A stretch of DNA of 64,000 nt from Mesorhizobium sp. M2E.F.Ca.ET.219.01.1.1 (GTDB lineage Bacteria > Pseudomonadota > Alphaproteobacteria > Rhizobiales > Rhizobiaceae): positions 441,590 to 505,589 of the forward strand of contig NZ_SADT02000007.1 in NCBI RefSeq assembly GCF_004016445.2, written 5' to 3'. Positions 26,183 to 35,148 of the stretch are shown one piece after another. Below the pieces are notes generated by a model, which worked only from the letters and a program-made list of their open reading frames with translations, made no database searches and was not told the origin of the DNA. A program made the position numbers and the translations under genes. How positions within the stretch are numbered: the stretch's first letter is position 1; each line of letters opens with the position of its first letter.

Positions 26183-28006
26183 TCAGGCGTTTCCGAACGC
26201 CGCCGCCCCATGGTCGGCGCGGCCGACCAGTTGCCGGAAGCCGGCGAACAGCTCGCGGCCGAAGCCGAATTCGTTGCCGATCAGGTCGGCGTCCGCCGTG
26301 CGGCGCAGCGCGAATTCCGTTCCCGGCACCAGAACCTCCAGCGTGCCGGCATCGGCGTCGAGGCGGATGACATCGCCGTCGTGGATTCTGGCGATCGGGC
26401 CGTCCTCGACCGCCTCCGGCGTCACGTGGATCGCCGCTGGCACCTTGCCGGAGGCGCCAGACATGCGCCCGTCGGTCACCAGCGCGACGCGCTGGCCGCG
26501 ATCCTGCAGAATGCCGAGCACCGTGGTCAGCTTGTGCAGTTCCGGCATGCCGTTGGCCTTCGGGCCCTGGAAGCGGATGACCGCGATGAAGTCGCCGGTC
26601 AGCGTCCCGGCCTTGAAGGCGTCGTTCAGGCCTTGCTGGCTGTCGAACACCTTTGCCGGCGCCTCGATGACACGCCGGTCGGGCTTGACTGCCGAGGTCT
26701 TGATGACGGCGTGGCCAAGATTGCCGCCGAGCACCTTCAGTCCGCCGGTCGGCTGGAATGCCTTCTCCACTGGGGCCAGCACCTTTTCGTCGCCGCTGAT
26801 GGCCGGTGCCGCTTCGCGCACCACGCTGCCGTCGTCGCCAAGCCGCGCCTCGACCGCGTAGGGCCGCAGGCCTTCGCCCCACACCGTCTGCACATCCTCA
26901 TGCAGCAGGCCTTCGTCGAGCAGCTCGCGGATCAGGAAGCCGAGGCCGCCGGCGGCATGGAAATGGTTCACGTCGGCAAGCCCGTTCGGGTAGACGCGGG
27001 CGAGCAGCGGCACGGCCTCCGACAGGTCGGAAATGTCCTGCCAGGTGAGCGCGATGCCGCCGGCGGCGGCCATGGCGATCAGGTGGATCGTATGGTTGGT
27101 CGAGCCGCCGGTGGCGTGCAGACCGACCACGCCGTTGACGATCGAGCGCTCGTCGATCATGCGCCCAACCGGCGTGTAAGCATTGCCGAGCGCAGTGATC
27201 GCCAGCGCGCGCTTGGCCGCTTCCCTGGTCAGCGCGTCGCGCAGCGGCGTGCCTGGATTGACGAAGGAGGCGCCGGGCGTGTGCAGCCCCATGATCTCCA
27301 TCAGCATCTGGTTGGAATTGGCGGTGCCGTAGAACGTGCAGGTGCCCGGCCCGTGATAGGATTTGGACTCCGCTTCCAGCAGTTCGGCGCGGCCGACCTT
27401 GCCTTCGGCATAGAGTTGGCGGACCTTGGCCTTCTCGTCGTTCGCGAGCCCGGTCGTCATCGGTCCGGCGGGGATGAAGACCGCCGGCAGGTGCCCGAAG
27501 GTAAGCGCGCCGATCACCAGCCCGGGCACGATCTTGTCGCAGACACCGAGGAAGACGGCGGCGTCGAACATGTTGTGCGACAGGCCGATCGCCGCCGCCA
27601 TCGCGATCACGTCGCGCGAGAACAGCGACAGCTCCATGCCGGGCTGGCCCTGGGTGACGCCGTCGCACATCGCCGGCACGCCGCCGGCGACCTGAGCGAT
27701 GCCGCCCGCCTCGCGCGCGGCTTCCTTGATCAGCGCCGGGAACGTCTCGAATGGCTGATGCGCCGACAGCATGTCATTGTAGGAGGTGATGATGCCGAGA
27801 TTCGGCACGCGGTCCCCGCCAAGCGCGATCTTTTCCGACGGGCTGCACACGGCAAAACCGTGGGCGAGGTTGCCGCAGCCCAGCACCGCCCGATTGGCGG
27901 TATTGCTTGACGCTCCGGCGATGCGGCCGAGATAGGCTTCTCGCCCGGCTTTCGAACGTTGGCGGATGCGTTCCGTGATGGCTTCGATATCGCGTCTGGC
28001 TGTCAT
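26183..28006 (-). CDS. edd: Phosphogluconate dehydratase
   Basis: Edd converts 6-phosphogluconate to 2-keto-3-deoxy-6-phosphogluconate, the first specific step of the Entner-Doudoroff pathway. The protein has 607 residues from ATG 28006, behind AAGGACGG. IlvD/Edd family motifs are seen: ITSYNDMLSAHQPFETFP, GGVPAMCDGVTQGQPGMELS with an iron-sulfur Cys, FLGVCDKIVPGL with another, and VTDGRMSGASGKVPAAIHVTPEA near the end. It is the last gene of the zwf-pgl-edd operon; the aldolase gene eda is not in the window. Confidence 0.97.
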   Translation of the reverse strand: MTARRDIEAITERIRQRSKAGREAYLGRIAGASSNTANRAVLGCGNLAHGFAVCSPSEKIALGGDRVPNLGIITSYNDMLSAHQPFETFPALIKEAAREAGGIAQVAGGVPAMCDGVTQGQPGMELSLFSRDVIAMAAAIGLSHNMFDAAVFLGVCDKIVPGLVIGALTFGHLPAVFIPAGPMTTGLANDEKAKVRQLYAEGKVGRAELLEAESKSYHGPGTCTFYGTANSNQMLMEIMGLHTPGASFVNPGTPLRDALTREAAKRALAITALGNAYTPVGRMIDERSIVNGVVGLHATGGSTNHTIHLIAMAAAGGIALTWQDISDLSEAVPLLARVYPNGLADVNHFHAAGGLGFLIRELLDEGLLHEDVQTVWGEGLRPYAVEARLGDDGSVVREAAPAISGDEKVLAPVEKAFQPTGGLKVLGGNLGHAVIKTSAVKPDRRVIEAPAKVFDSQQGLNDAFKAGTLTGDFIAVIRFQGPKANGMPELHKLTTVLGILQDRGQRVALVTDGRMSGASGKVPAAIHVTPEAVEDGPIARIHDGDVIRLDADAGTLEVLVPGTEFALRRTADADLIGNEFGFGRELFAGFRQLVGRADHGAAAFGNA

Positions 28007-28067
28007 GGTCCGTCCTTTCGAGCCCGGTAAGCGTCCTCCCTTGCCACCGGGCTGTCCTCATATGAAA

Positions 28068-28784
28068 TCAGGGTGCCCAGAACACCTCTGTCCGTCTCGG
28101 CGCCGCTTCGAGCACGCTGCGGATCGGCTTTTTAGCGCCTGGACCCATCGCGCCGTTGAACGCTGTGCGCTTGTCCTCGCCTTCGATATGCAGCGCGACG
28201 AAGCCGGCGGCGACGATGCGTGCCATTGACAGCGTCAGCCGCGGCTCGCCGCCGCTCGCCGCATGCACCGGCAGCACGATGCGCCGGGACGCCGGGTCGA
28301 GCAACTCCTCGAGGTTGCCGGCATCCGGAAAGAACGAAGCCGTATGGCCGTCGCCGCCCATGCCGAGGATCACCACGTCGAGCGGCCAGGGCAGCGACCG
28401 CAGCGCTTCGCTGTCCGCCGCCGCGGCCTCCTCGATGCTTGCCGCCTCATGGTAGAGCGGCACGAAACGCGCCGCCGCCGCCTTGTTCTGGAGCAGGTTT
28501 GCCGCCACCAGCCCGGCATTCGAGCGCGGCGAGGAGGGCGGCACGAAGCGCTCGTCGACCAGCGTCACGGTGACCTTGTCCCAGGCGATCTGCGTGGTCG
28601 ATAGCGCGGCGAACAGCTTCGCCGGCGTGGTCCCGCCGGACACGGCGAGCAGCGCCGTGCCGCGTTCCGCAACGGCCCGGGTCAACCGGTCTGCGATCTC
28701 GCCGGCAAGCGCCGTCGCCAGGTCCTGCCGATCGGCAAAGCCGTTCCAGCCGTAGCTGACCTCGCTCAATTGCTCTCGTGCCAT
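28068..28784 (-). CDS. pgl: 6-phosphogluconolactonase
   Basis: Pgl hydrolyses 6-phosphogluconolactone made by Zwf. The protein has 238 residues from ATG 28784, whose start overlaps the zwf stop by 19 bases. The SugB/NagB-like fold is shown by TALLAVSGGTTPAKLFAAL, VTVTLVDERFVPPSSPRSN and DVVILGMGGDGHTASFFPDA. A 61-base gap separates it from edd downstream. Confidence 0.96.
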   Translation of the reverse strand: MAREQLSEVSYGWNGFADRQDLATALAGEIADRLTRAVAERGTALLAVSGGTTPAKLFAALSTTQIAWDKVTVTLVDERFVPPSSPRSNAGLVAANLLQNKAAAARFVPLYHEAASIEEAAAADSEALRSLPWPLDVVILGMGGDGHTASFFPDAGNLEELLDPASRRIVLPVHAASGGEPRLTLSMARIVAAGFVALHIEGEDKRTAFNGAMGPGAKKPIRSVLEAAPRRTEVFWAP

Positions 28785-30235
28785 GTCCGTCCGTCACGTT
28801 CGATAAGCGCGATCGAGGCCGACGGCCCCCAGGTTCCGGCCGTATAGCCCTGGGCTTCCTGCCGGGCGCTTTCCCACGCGTTCTGGATCGGGTCGATCCA
28901 TTTCCAGGCCGCCTCGACCTCGTCGCGGCGCATGAACAGCGTCTGGTTGCCGCGCACCACATCCATGATCAGCCGCTCATAGGCGTCCGGCGCGCGCGCG
29001 TCGAAGGACTGAGCGAAGCTCATATCGAGCGAGATCTGGCGCAGGCGCATGCCGCCCGGGCCGGGATCCTTGATCATGATGTATTGTTTGACGCCTTCGT
29101 TCGGCTGCAGCCGGATCACCAGCTGGTTGGCGAAGATCGGTCCGGCGCTGTCGCCGAAGATCGAATAGGGGATCGGCTTGAACTCGATGACGATTTCCGA
29201 GACCCGGGTGGCAAGTCGCTTGCCGGTCCTCAGATAGAAGGGAACGCCGGCCCAGCGCCAGTTGCCGATCTCGGCCTTGACGGCGACGAAAGTCTCGGTG
29301 TTGCTGTCCTTGCCGAGTTCCTCGACATAGCCCTTGACGGGACCGCCCGCCGAGGCACCGGCGCGATACTGGCCGCGCACCGTATGCTTGGGCGCTTCGT
29401 TGCCGTTGATGCGCTTCAATGCCCGCAGCACCTTCAGCTTCTCGTCGCGCACCGCATCGGCGTCCATGGACGACGGCGTTTCCATGGCGACGAGGCAAAG
29501 CAGCTGCAGAATATGGTTCTGCACCATGTCGCGCAGCGCGCCGGCCTTGTCGTAATAGGTGACGCGGTCTTCGAGGCCGACGGTCTCGGCGACCGTGATC
29601 TGAACATGGTCGATATGCGCCGAATTCCACAGCGGCTCATAGAGCGCATTGGCAAAGCGCAGCGCCATCAGGTTCTGCACCGTTTCCTTGCCGAGATAGT
29701 GGTCGATGCGGAAGATCTGGCCTTCGTCGAAATCGTCGCCGACCGCGTCGTTGAGGGCGCGCGCCGAGCTGAGGTCGCGGCCGATCGGCTTTTCCAGCAC
29801 GATGCGCGAATTCGGCGTGATCAGCTTGTTCTGCTTGAGCTGATGCGAGATATCGCCGAACAGCGCCGGCGCCACCGCGAGATAGAAGGCCCGGATGCGG
29901 TCGCTGTCGCCGATCGCCTTCTTCAGCTTGTCGAAGCCTGCGCCGCTGGTCGCGTCGGCCGAAACATAGGAAAGCCTGGCCAGGAAGACTTCCAGTTCCT
30001 TCTGGTCGATATCGGCCGGCTTGACGTGAGACGAAATCGCCTGCCTGGCGAAAGCCTGGAATTCGGCGTCGGTCATCTTGGCGCGCGAGGTGCCGATGAT
30101 GCGCGTCGGCTCGGAGAACTGATGGTCGCGCTGGCGATAATAGAGCGAAGGCAGGAGCTTGCGTTCCGACAGGTCGCCGGTGCCGCCGAAGATGATGAAG
30201 TCGAAAGGATCGACAGGAATGATCTGGCTGGTCAT
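28766..30235 (-). CDS. zwf: Glucose-6-phosphate 1-dehydrogenase
   Basis: Zwf oxidises glucose 6-phosphate with NAD(P)+ and feeds the Entner-Doudoroff and pentose phosphate routes. ATG 30235 gives 489 residues, the usual rhizobial length; the frame stays open to 30397, but that extra N-terminus is not family-like. Motifs are the nucleotide site FIIFGGTGDLSERKLLPSLY, the active-site RIDHYLGKETVQNLMALRFA and the substrate loop FYLRTGKRL. It is the first gene of zwf-pgl-edd. Confidence 0.97.
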   Translation of the reverse strand: MTSQIIPVDPFDFIIFGGTGDLSERKLLPSLYYRQRDHQFSEPTRIIGTSRAKMTDAEFQAFARQAISSHVKPADIDQKELEVFLARLSYVSADATSGAGFDKLKKAIGDSDRIRAFYLAVAPALFGDISHQLKQNKLITPNSRIVLEKPIGRDLSSARALNDAVGDDFDEGQIFRIDHYLGKETVQNLMALRFANALYEPLWNSAHIDHVQITVAETVGLEDRVTYYDKAGALRDMVQNHILQLLCLVAMETPSSMDADAVRDEKLKVLRALKRINGNEAPKHTVRGQYRAGASAGGPVKGYVEELGKDSNTETFVAVKAEIGNWRWAGVPFYLRTGKRLATRVSEIVIEFKPIPYSIFGDSAGPIFANQLVIRLQPNEGVKQYIMIKDPGPGGMRLRQISLDMSFAQSFDARAPDAYERLIMDVVRGNQTLFMRRDEVEAAWKWIDPIQNAWESARQEAQGYTAGTWGPSASIALIERDGRTWHESN

Positions 30236-30543
30236 GGTCAGTCCGATTTGATGCCTGATACCGGCAGCTTCGTTGGTATATTCTAATCGATTTAAATTTT
30301 CCAGTGCCATGGTGTCACAGGCAGGACCAATCGCTTGCACTTGCATCGGCCCACATGTTTCCCGACACTCGCGCGCTGCCGGCAAGCTTGTCGGCAAGCC
30401 ATGGCTTCCGGCAACGTTCGCACCTGCACCATAGAACGCGAATGTGACGAAAGCTAAGGGAGATATTGCCGGGCCTAGGGCGGGCGGACGGCAGGTGGAA
30501 AAGTCACGTCAAAATCTGCGGGAATCCAATGAGCGGGAAGGCC
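30236..30543. other. Divergent intergenic region upstream of zwf and SDR gene
   Basis: This 308-bp stretch must carry the zwf operon promoter and that of the SDR gene. It contains an AT-rich patch at about 30275-30300 (with AATCGATTTAAAT) suitable for a promoter. Short in-frame extensions of both genes run into it. No clear operator or terminator was recognised. Confidence 0.35.
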
Positions 30544-31290
30544 ATGCGTCTGGAAAACAAGGTCGCCATCATCACCGGTGCCGCGTCGGGCTTCGGCGCG
30601 GGCATGGCGAAGCGCTTTGCCGAAGAGGGCGCGCGCGTGGTCGTCGCGGATCTCAACGCCAAGGGCGCCGAGCGGGTGGCCGACGAGATCGGCAACAAGG
30701 CTATCTGGACCCAGACCGACGTGTCGCTGCGTTCTGAATTCGACGAGATGATCTACGCTGCCAAGAGCGCGTTCGGCCGCATCGACATCATGGTCAACAA
30801 TGCCGGCTTCACCCACCGCAACGGCGATATGCTCGGCGTCGACGAGGAAACCTTCGACCTGATCACCGCGGTCAACATGAAGGCGATCTACCATGCGGCG
30901 CTCGCCGTCGTGCCGATCATGGACCGGCAGGGCGGCGGCGTCATCCTGACGACGGCCTCGACGGCCGGACTGCGGCCGCGGCCGGGACTGACCTGGTACA
31001 ATGCTTCCAAGGGCTGGGCGATCACCGCCACCAAGTCGATGGCCATAGAGCTGGCGCCGAAGAACATCCGCGTCAACTGCCTTTGCCCGGTTGCCGGAGA
31101 GACCGGCATGCTGGAGAAATTCATGGGTGCCGACACGCCTGAAATCCGTGAAAAATTCCGCGCCTCGATCCCGCTCGGCCGGCTTTCGACACCGCTGGAT
31201 ATCGCCAATGCGGCGCTCTGGCTGGCCTCGGACGAAGCGGCCTTCATAACCGGGGTGGCGCTGGAGGTCGACGGCGGGCGCTGTATCTAG
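30544..31290 (+). CDS. Short-chain dehydrogenase/reductase
   Basis: The protein has 248 residues from ATG 30544 (MRLENKVAIITG, the usual SDR beginning); an ATG five codons upstream at 30529 is also possible. The classical SDR features are present: cofactor motif TGAASGFGAG, an Asp after beta-2 (VVVADLNAK) that favours NAD(H), NNAG, and the catalytic Ser...Tyr-x-x-x-Lys in TTASTAGL and YNASKGW. The C-terminus (ALEVDGGRCI) is typical of glucose/3-oxoacyl reductase-like members. The substrate cannot be told. It is divergent from zwf. Confidence 0.9.
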   Translation: MRLENKVAIITGAASGFGAGMAKRFAEEGARVVVADLNAKGAERVADEIGNKAIWTQTDVSLRSEFDEMIYAAKSAFGRIDIMVNNAGFTHRNGDMLGVDEETFDLITAVNMKAIYHAALAVVPIMDRQGGGVILTTASTAGLRPRPGLTWYNASKGWAITATKSMAIELAPKNIRVNCLCPVAGETGMLEKFMGADTPEIREKFRASIPLGRLSTPLDIANAALWLASDEAAFITGVALEVDGGRCI

Positions 31291-31364
31291 GTAATGGAGG
31301 TGCGGCCCGGTTTGACTCGACGATCCGGCGAAAGGCATAACGGTGCCCGGATGAGGCGAGTGCC

Positions 31365-32660
31365 ATGAATGCCAGACTGCGAAAAATTCGCGAGGACCTG
31401 GGCCAGCGCCTCAAAATCTACAGGGCGAAGCGTGCGCGGGCGCGAAGCAAGGCCACTTTCATCGGCGTAACCGGCAGCTCCGGAAAGTCGACTGCGGCGA
31501 GCCTGCTCGGACACATCCTGGCCGGCCACCGGCGAGTCTACACGCGGGTCCTGGCCAATACGATAAAGTCGTTGGTCAGCACGCTTTACAAGCGCATGAA
31601 CAAGGATGGCGAGGTCGACTACGTCGTCTTCGAGGCCGGCGCTTTCGGCGTCGATACGATCAGGCCCATGGCGCAGATGCTGAAGCCGCATGTGGCCGTC
31701 GTGACGATGGTGCGGCTCGAGCATCTTTCCAGCTTCAAGACGCTGGAGAACGTCGCTCGCGAAAAGCGCGCGCTGGTCGAGGCGTTGGGGCCTGGCGGTC
31801 TCGCGGTCCTCAATGCCAACGATCCCAATGTATTTGCCATGGCATCCGGCGATGCGCATCGCGTCGTCACGTTCGGCGAGTCGGAAACGGCGGATTATCG
31901 CGTCACCGACATCAGCGCCGCCTATCCACGCACGCTCGGCTTTATGCTCCATTGGCGGGGCGGGGCGCTGAAGCTCGAAACGCCGTTTCCGGGCGAGCAT
32001 TTCTGGCTGCCGACGGCTGCCGCGGCCGCGACCGCGCTCGAGCTTGGCGTGCCTGCGCGAATGGTGGAGGAAAGGATCGCGACATTCGAGCCGTTGGCGA
32101 ATCGCTGCCACGTTATGGTCGCCGACGGAGGACCGCATTTCGTCGTAGACACCGCCAAAGCGCCGTGGCATTCGCTGCCGCTCGCTTTCGACATGGTGGC
32201 GAAATCAGGGGCCGGGCGAAAGCGGATCGTGCTCGGCCAGCTATCCGACTTTGCCGGTTCGAACGCAAAATATGCGCGCGCCTATGACAGTGCGCGAGAG
32301 ATTGCCGACCAGGTGATCTATGTCGGAGAACATGCGCATCGTTCGAAGGCCAGCCAGGCCGATCGCGACAGCGGCCGGTTCGTCGAGCTGCGCACGCCGA
32401 AAGAGGTTTCGGATCATCTCCGGCGCACGGCGGTGCCCGGCGAATTCATCCTGCTCAAGAGTTCTTCCAGTCTTCACCTGGAGCGTCTGGCGCTCGCCTG
32501 GACGCATGACGTCAAATGCTGGATCCCCGCTTGCGGGAAAAAGGAAGGTTGCCAGGATTGCGGCCTTTTCGAAGTGCCATTCGAGGAGCATCGGCAGTTC
32601 GTCAAAAAACGCAGGAATGATCGCCGGTGGCAGCGCCTGCGTCGCCTCTTCGGCGGCTGA
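31365..32660 (+). CDS. Stand-alone Mur ligase-like enzyme with Cys-rich C-terminus
   Basis: The protein has 431 residues from ATG 31365. The ATP site is FIGVTGSSGKSTAASLLGHI and the central Mur domain includes VDYVVFEAGAFGVDTIRPM, VAVVTMVRLEHLSSFKTLEN, a Lys in REKRALVEAL and AVLNANDPNVFAMA. It fits a MurF-like ATP-dependent amide ligase lacking the N-terminal UDP-sugar domain of true MurF, and it lies far from a dcw cluster. Near the C-terminus four Cys follow a C-x4-C-x5-C-x2-C spacing (CWIPACGKKEGCQDCG), a possible zinc site. Substrates are unknown. Confidence 0.78.
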   Translation: MNARLRKIREDLGQRLKIYRAKRARARSKATFIGVTGSSGKSTAASLLGHILAGHRRVYTRVLANTIKSLVSTLYKRMNKDGEVDYVVFEAGAFGVDTIRPMAQMLKPHVAVVTMVRLEHLSSFKTLENVAREKRALVEALGPGGLAVLNANDPNVFAMASGDAHRVVTFGESETADYRVTDISAAYPRTLGFMLHWRGGALKLETPFPGEHFWLPTAAAAATALELGVPARMVEERIATFEPLANRCHVMVADGGPHFVVDTAKAPWHSLPLAFDMVAKSGAGRKRIVLGQLSDFAGSNAKYARAYDSAREIADQVIYVGEHAHRSKASQADRDSGRFVELRTPKEVSDHLRRTAVPGEFILLKSSSSLHLERLALAWTHDVKCWIPACGKKEGCQDCGLFEVPFEEHRQFVKKRRNDRRWQRLRRLFGG

Positions 32661-32701
32661 TGGCATCGCGGTTAGGACGCGGCGGCGTCGGCACAACGGC
32701 C

Positions 32702-33592
32702 TCACGCGCCCGTCTTGACGTAGCTCTTGTAGACCCAGCCGTGCTTGCCGTTATAGACGATCTCGCACCACTGCTTGCAGTTCATCACCTGCACCGATGC
32801 CTTGGCGGGCACGGTGACGATCGCGGCTGCGCCCTTCTTCGGCCCGGAGCGCATGGTGACGGCCCTCAAGATGCGTCCGTTGGCGGTCGCGCCGACCTTC
32901 TGGGGTTCCGGTTTGGGCTGCGCCGCGTTGTCCGTTGCTGCCGGATCGGCATCGGGAGCCTGCGGCTTGGCCTCGGGTATGGCGGCGGTCTGGGCGCCGT
33001 CCATCTTGTCGCCCGGCGTCTTCGCGGCCGTCTCGCTTGCCGGTGCGGGTGCGGCAACCTGCGCCAGCGCGTCCGAGGCGTCGTTCTCCGCGGTCGGTTC
33101 GGCGAAGGCCGTGTCGGTTGATTGCGTAGCGGTCGGCTTGGCGGCCTGCTCCGGTGGAACTGGTTTATCCGCTGCCTGCTCCGACGGGGATTTGGAGTCG
33201 GAAGCAGTCCAGCGGGGGTTATTCGACGCCAGCGCCGGAATGCTGGCTACGCGGGCCGCCGTCGTAGGCGTAACGGCATCCGCCTTGGGCGCGACCTGCG
33301 GTGCCGAGGCCACGGTCACCGCCGCCGCCACGGGAGCGATCTTCGTCGTCTTCACCGGGATTGTCGGCACGGTTTGCTCGGCGCTGGCCGCGGCAACCTG
33401 CCGGCCTCCGCCAGGAATGCACAACCAGAGCGCCACCGCGGCTACGCCGAGCAGCGCGACCGTGCCCACCGCTGCAATGACCAGATGCGCGTTCGACTGC
33501 ATCTTCTGCCAGAAGGATGGCCGTACGTTATAGCCGAACTGCATTGTGAAGCGCTGCCGTTCAGGCGCGCCGAAACTGAAGGGCTCGTTCAC
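32702..33592 (-). CDS. Membrane-anchored protein with C-terminal bacterial SH3 domain
   Basis: The protein has 296 residues from GTG 33592, with GGAGGTGG five bases upstream. One membrane helix lies at about 37-58 (LVIAAVGTVALLGVAAVALW). Residues 60-230 are a low-complexity Ala/Pro/Thr/Glu-rich linker. The last 60 residues are an SH3b domain (GRILRAVTMRSGPKKGAAAI, then CKQWCEIVYNGKHGWVYKSY). Such proteins usually reach across the periplasm to bind peptidoglycan or other wall ligands. The two Cys in the SH3 domain may form a disulphide. Confidence 0.82.
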   Translation of the reverse strand: MNEPFSFGAPERQRFTMQFGYNVRPSFWQKMQSNAHLVIAAVGTVALLGVAAVALWLCIPGGGRQVAAASAEQTVPTIPVKTTKIAPVAAAVTVASAPQVAPKADAVTPTTAARVASIPALASNNPRWTASDSKSPSEQAADKPVPPEQAAKPTATQSTDTAFAEPTAENDASDALAQVAAPAPASETAAKTPGDKMDGAQTAAIPEAKPQAPDADPAATDNAAQPKPEPQKVGATANGRILRAVTMRSGPKKGAAAIVTVPAKASVQVMNCKQWCEIVYNGKHGWVYKSYVKTGA

Positions 33593-33851
33593 TCAAACCA
33601 CCTCCAACACGCGGGCCGACGTTCTTTCGATCACTGCCACAACGATTGGCTTCGATCAGCATCGGTCCCGAAAATCATTGCGGACAAGGTCCGCGAAATC
33701 CCCGGATTTTCGCCCATAATTGCATCTTTTACTGCTGATTATGGCATGAGTGAGCCAAATTGCGAAATTCTCGCCGTCCGTTAAGGCTTCCACAACCTGC
33801 CGCGTGCAAGCCGCCTGCGTCGAATCGATGGCTCCGGCTGGGCTGCCAGCC

Positions 33852-35138
33852 TTAAATCCTGTCGCGCAGGGCGAACCAGCTGAGCGCGAGAAACAAGAGC
33901 GGCGCGCGAAAGCGGCGGCCGCCGGGGAAGGCGGGGATATTCAGGTCCTCGATCGGTTTCAAGCGGTCGCGATTGCCGGCAATGGTCTCGGCATAGAGCT
34001 TGCCGAAGAAATTCGAAAGCATGACGCCGTGGCCGGAATAGCCGCCGATCGAAATCACATTCGGCATCACTTCGCGCACGAACGGCTTTCTCGGCATCGT
34101 GATGCCGACATAGCCGCCCCAGCCGTGCGTGATCTCGACCTCCTTGAGGTCCGGGTAGAGCTCGGCGATCTGCCTGCGGATGTGGATATGGATGTCCTTC
34201 GGATCGTTGACGGCATAGACCTCGCGGCCGCCGAACAACAGCCGGCCGTCTTTCGACTTGCGGAAATAGCGCACCACGAAACGGGAGTCGTCGACGGACT
34301 CGCCGCCCGGCAGCACTTTCGAAGCAGCGCCGAGCGGCACGGTCGCGCCGATGAAAGAGCCGATCGGCATGATATGCGCCGCGCTCACCGGCTCGAGATT
34401 GCCGCCATAGGCATTGACCCCGATCAGGCATTTGTCGGCCGTGATCGTGCCGCTGGGCGTCGTGACCTTCACCTTGCCGCCGCTGGAAGTTATGCCGGTG
34501 GACGGCGTCTGCTCGAAGAGATGCGCGCCGGCGGCGGTCGCCACTTTCGCCGTGCCGATCACCAGCTTCAGCGGATGGATGTGCCCGGTGCCGGTGTCGC
34601 GGGTGCCGCCGAAGTAGCGCGACGAGCCCAGCCGCTCCGCCGTCTCCACCGCGTCCATGAAGCTGACATGCGGATAGCCGAAGCGGCTCGCCATGATCTC
34701 GGCGTGGCGCTTGTAGTCGTCGACGTAACGTTTCTTGTGCGCTACGGAAAGCTGGCCCGGCATATAGTCGATGTCGATCGCGTTGCTGGCCGCGAAGCCC
34801 AGCAGATGCGCCTTGGCTTCCTCGGCCATGTCGAACAGCGCCTTGGCACGGGAAAGGCCATATTCGGCCTCCAGTTCCTCGGCCCATGCGCGCTGCCCGG
34901 TGCCGAGCTGGCCGCCATTGCGCCCCGATGCGCCGTCGCCGAAGCGATAAGCTTCGATCAGCACCACATCGGTGCCGGCCTTCGCCAAGTGCGCGGCTGC
35001 CGACAGCCCCGTAAAGCCGCCGCCTACAATGACGACGTCGCATTGGCGGTCACCATCTAGGGAAGGGTATTCGGGCCGAGGCCCGGCAGTATCCTCGTAC
35101 CAGGACCGGCCGGGGGAAATGGGAGACTGATAGGGCAT
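33852..35138 (-). CDS. puuB: Gamma-glutamylputrescine oxidase-like FAD oxidoreductase
   Basis: The protein has 428 residues from ATG 35138. The FAD-binding motif is VVIVGGGFTGLSAAAHLA near residue 35, followed by DGASGRNGGQLGTGQRAWAE, the DAO-family signature region, and the C-terminal SIGGYSGHGVMLSNFFGKLY. In E. coli PuuB oxidises gamma-glutamylputrescine after PuuA. Here the puuA-like gene ends 10 bases upstream, which is why PuuB is preferred over other DAO-family oxidases. A potFGHI importer lies 8 kb away. Confidence 0.88.
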   Translation of the reverse strand: MPYQSPISPGRSWYEDTAGPRPEYPSLDGDRQCDVVIVGGGFTGLSAAAHLAKAGTDVVLIEAYRFGDGASGRNGGQLGTGQRAWAEELEAEYGLSRAKALFDMAEEAKAHLLGFAASNAIDIDYMPGQLSVAHKKRYVDDYKRHAEIMASRFGYPHVSFMDAVETAERLGSSRYFGGTRDTGTGHIHPLKLVIGTAKVATAAGAHLFEQTPSTGITSSGGKVKVTTPSGTITADKCLIGVNAYGGNLEPVSAAHIMPIGSFIGATVPLGAASKVLPGGESVDDSRFVVRYFRKSKDGRLLFGGREVYAVNDPKDIHIHIRRQIAELYPDLKEVEITHGWGGYVGITMPRKPFVREVMPNVISIGGYSGHGVMLSNFFGKLYAETIAGNRDRLKPIEDLNIPAFPGGRRFRAPLLFLALSWFALRDRI

Positions 35139-35148
35139 GATCGGTGCC

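Noticed and set aside
24409..26211. 600-codon minus-strand open frame opposite the vWA gene
   Set aside because: The vWA protein has a signal peptide, MIDAS motif and ribosome site; the antisense frame has none of these and runs across the shared terminator.
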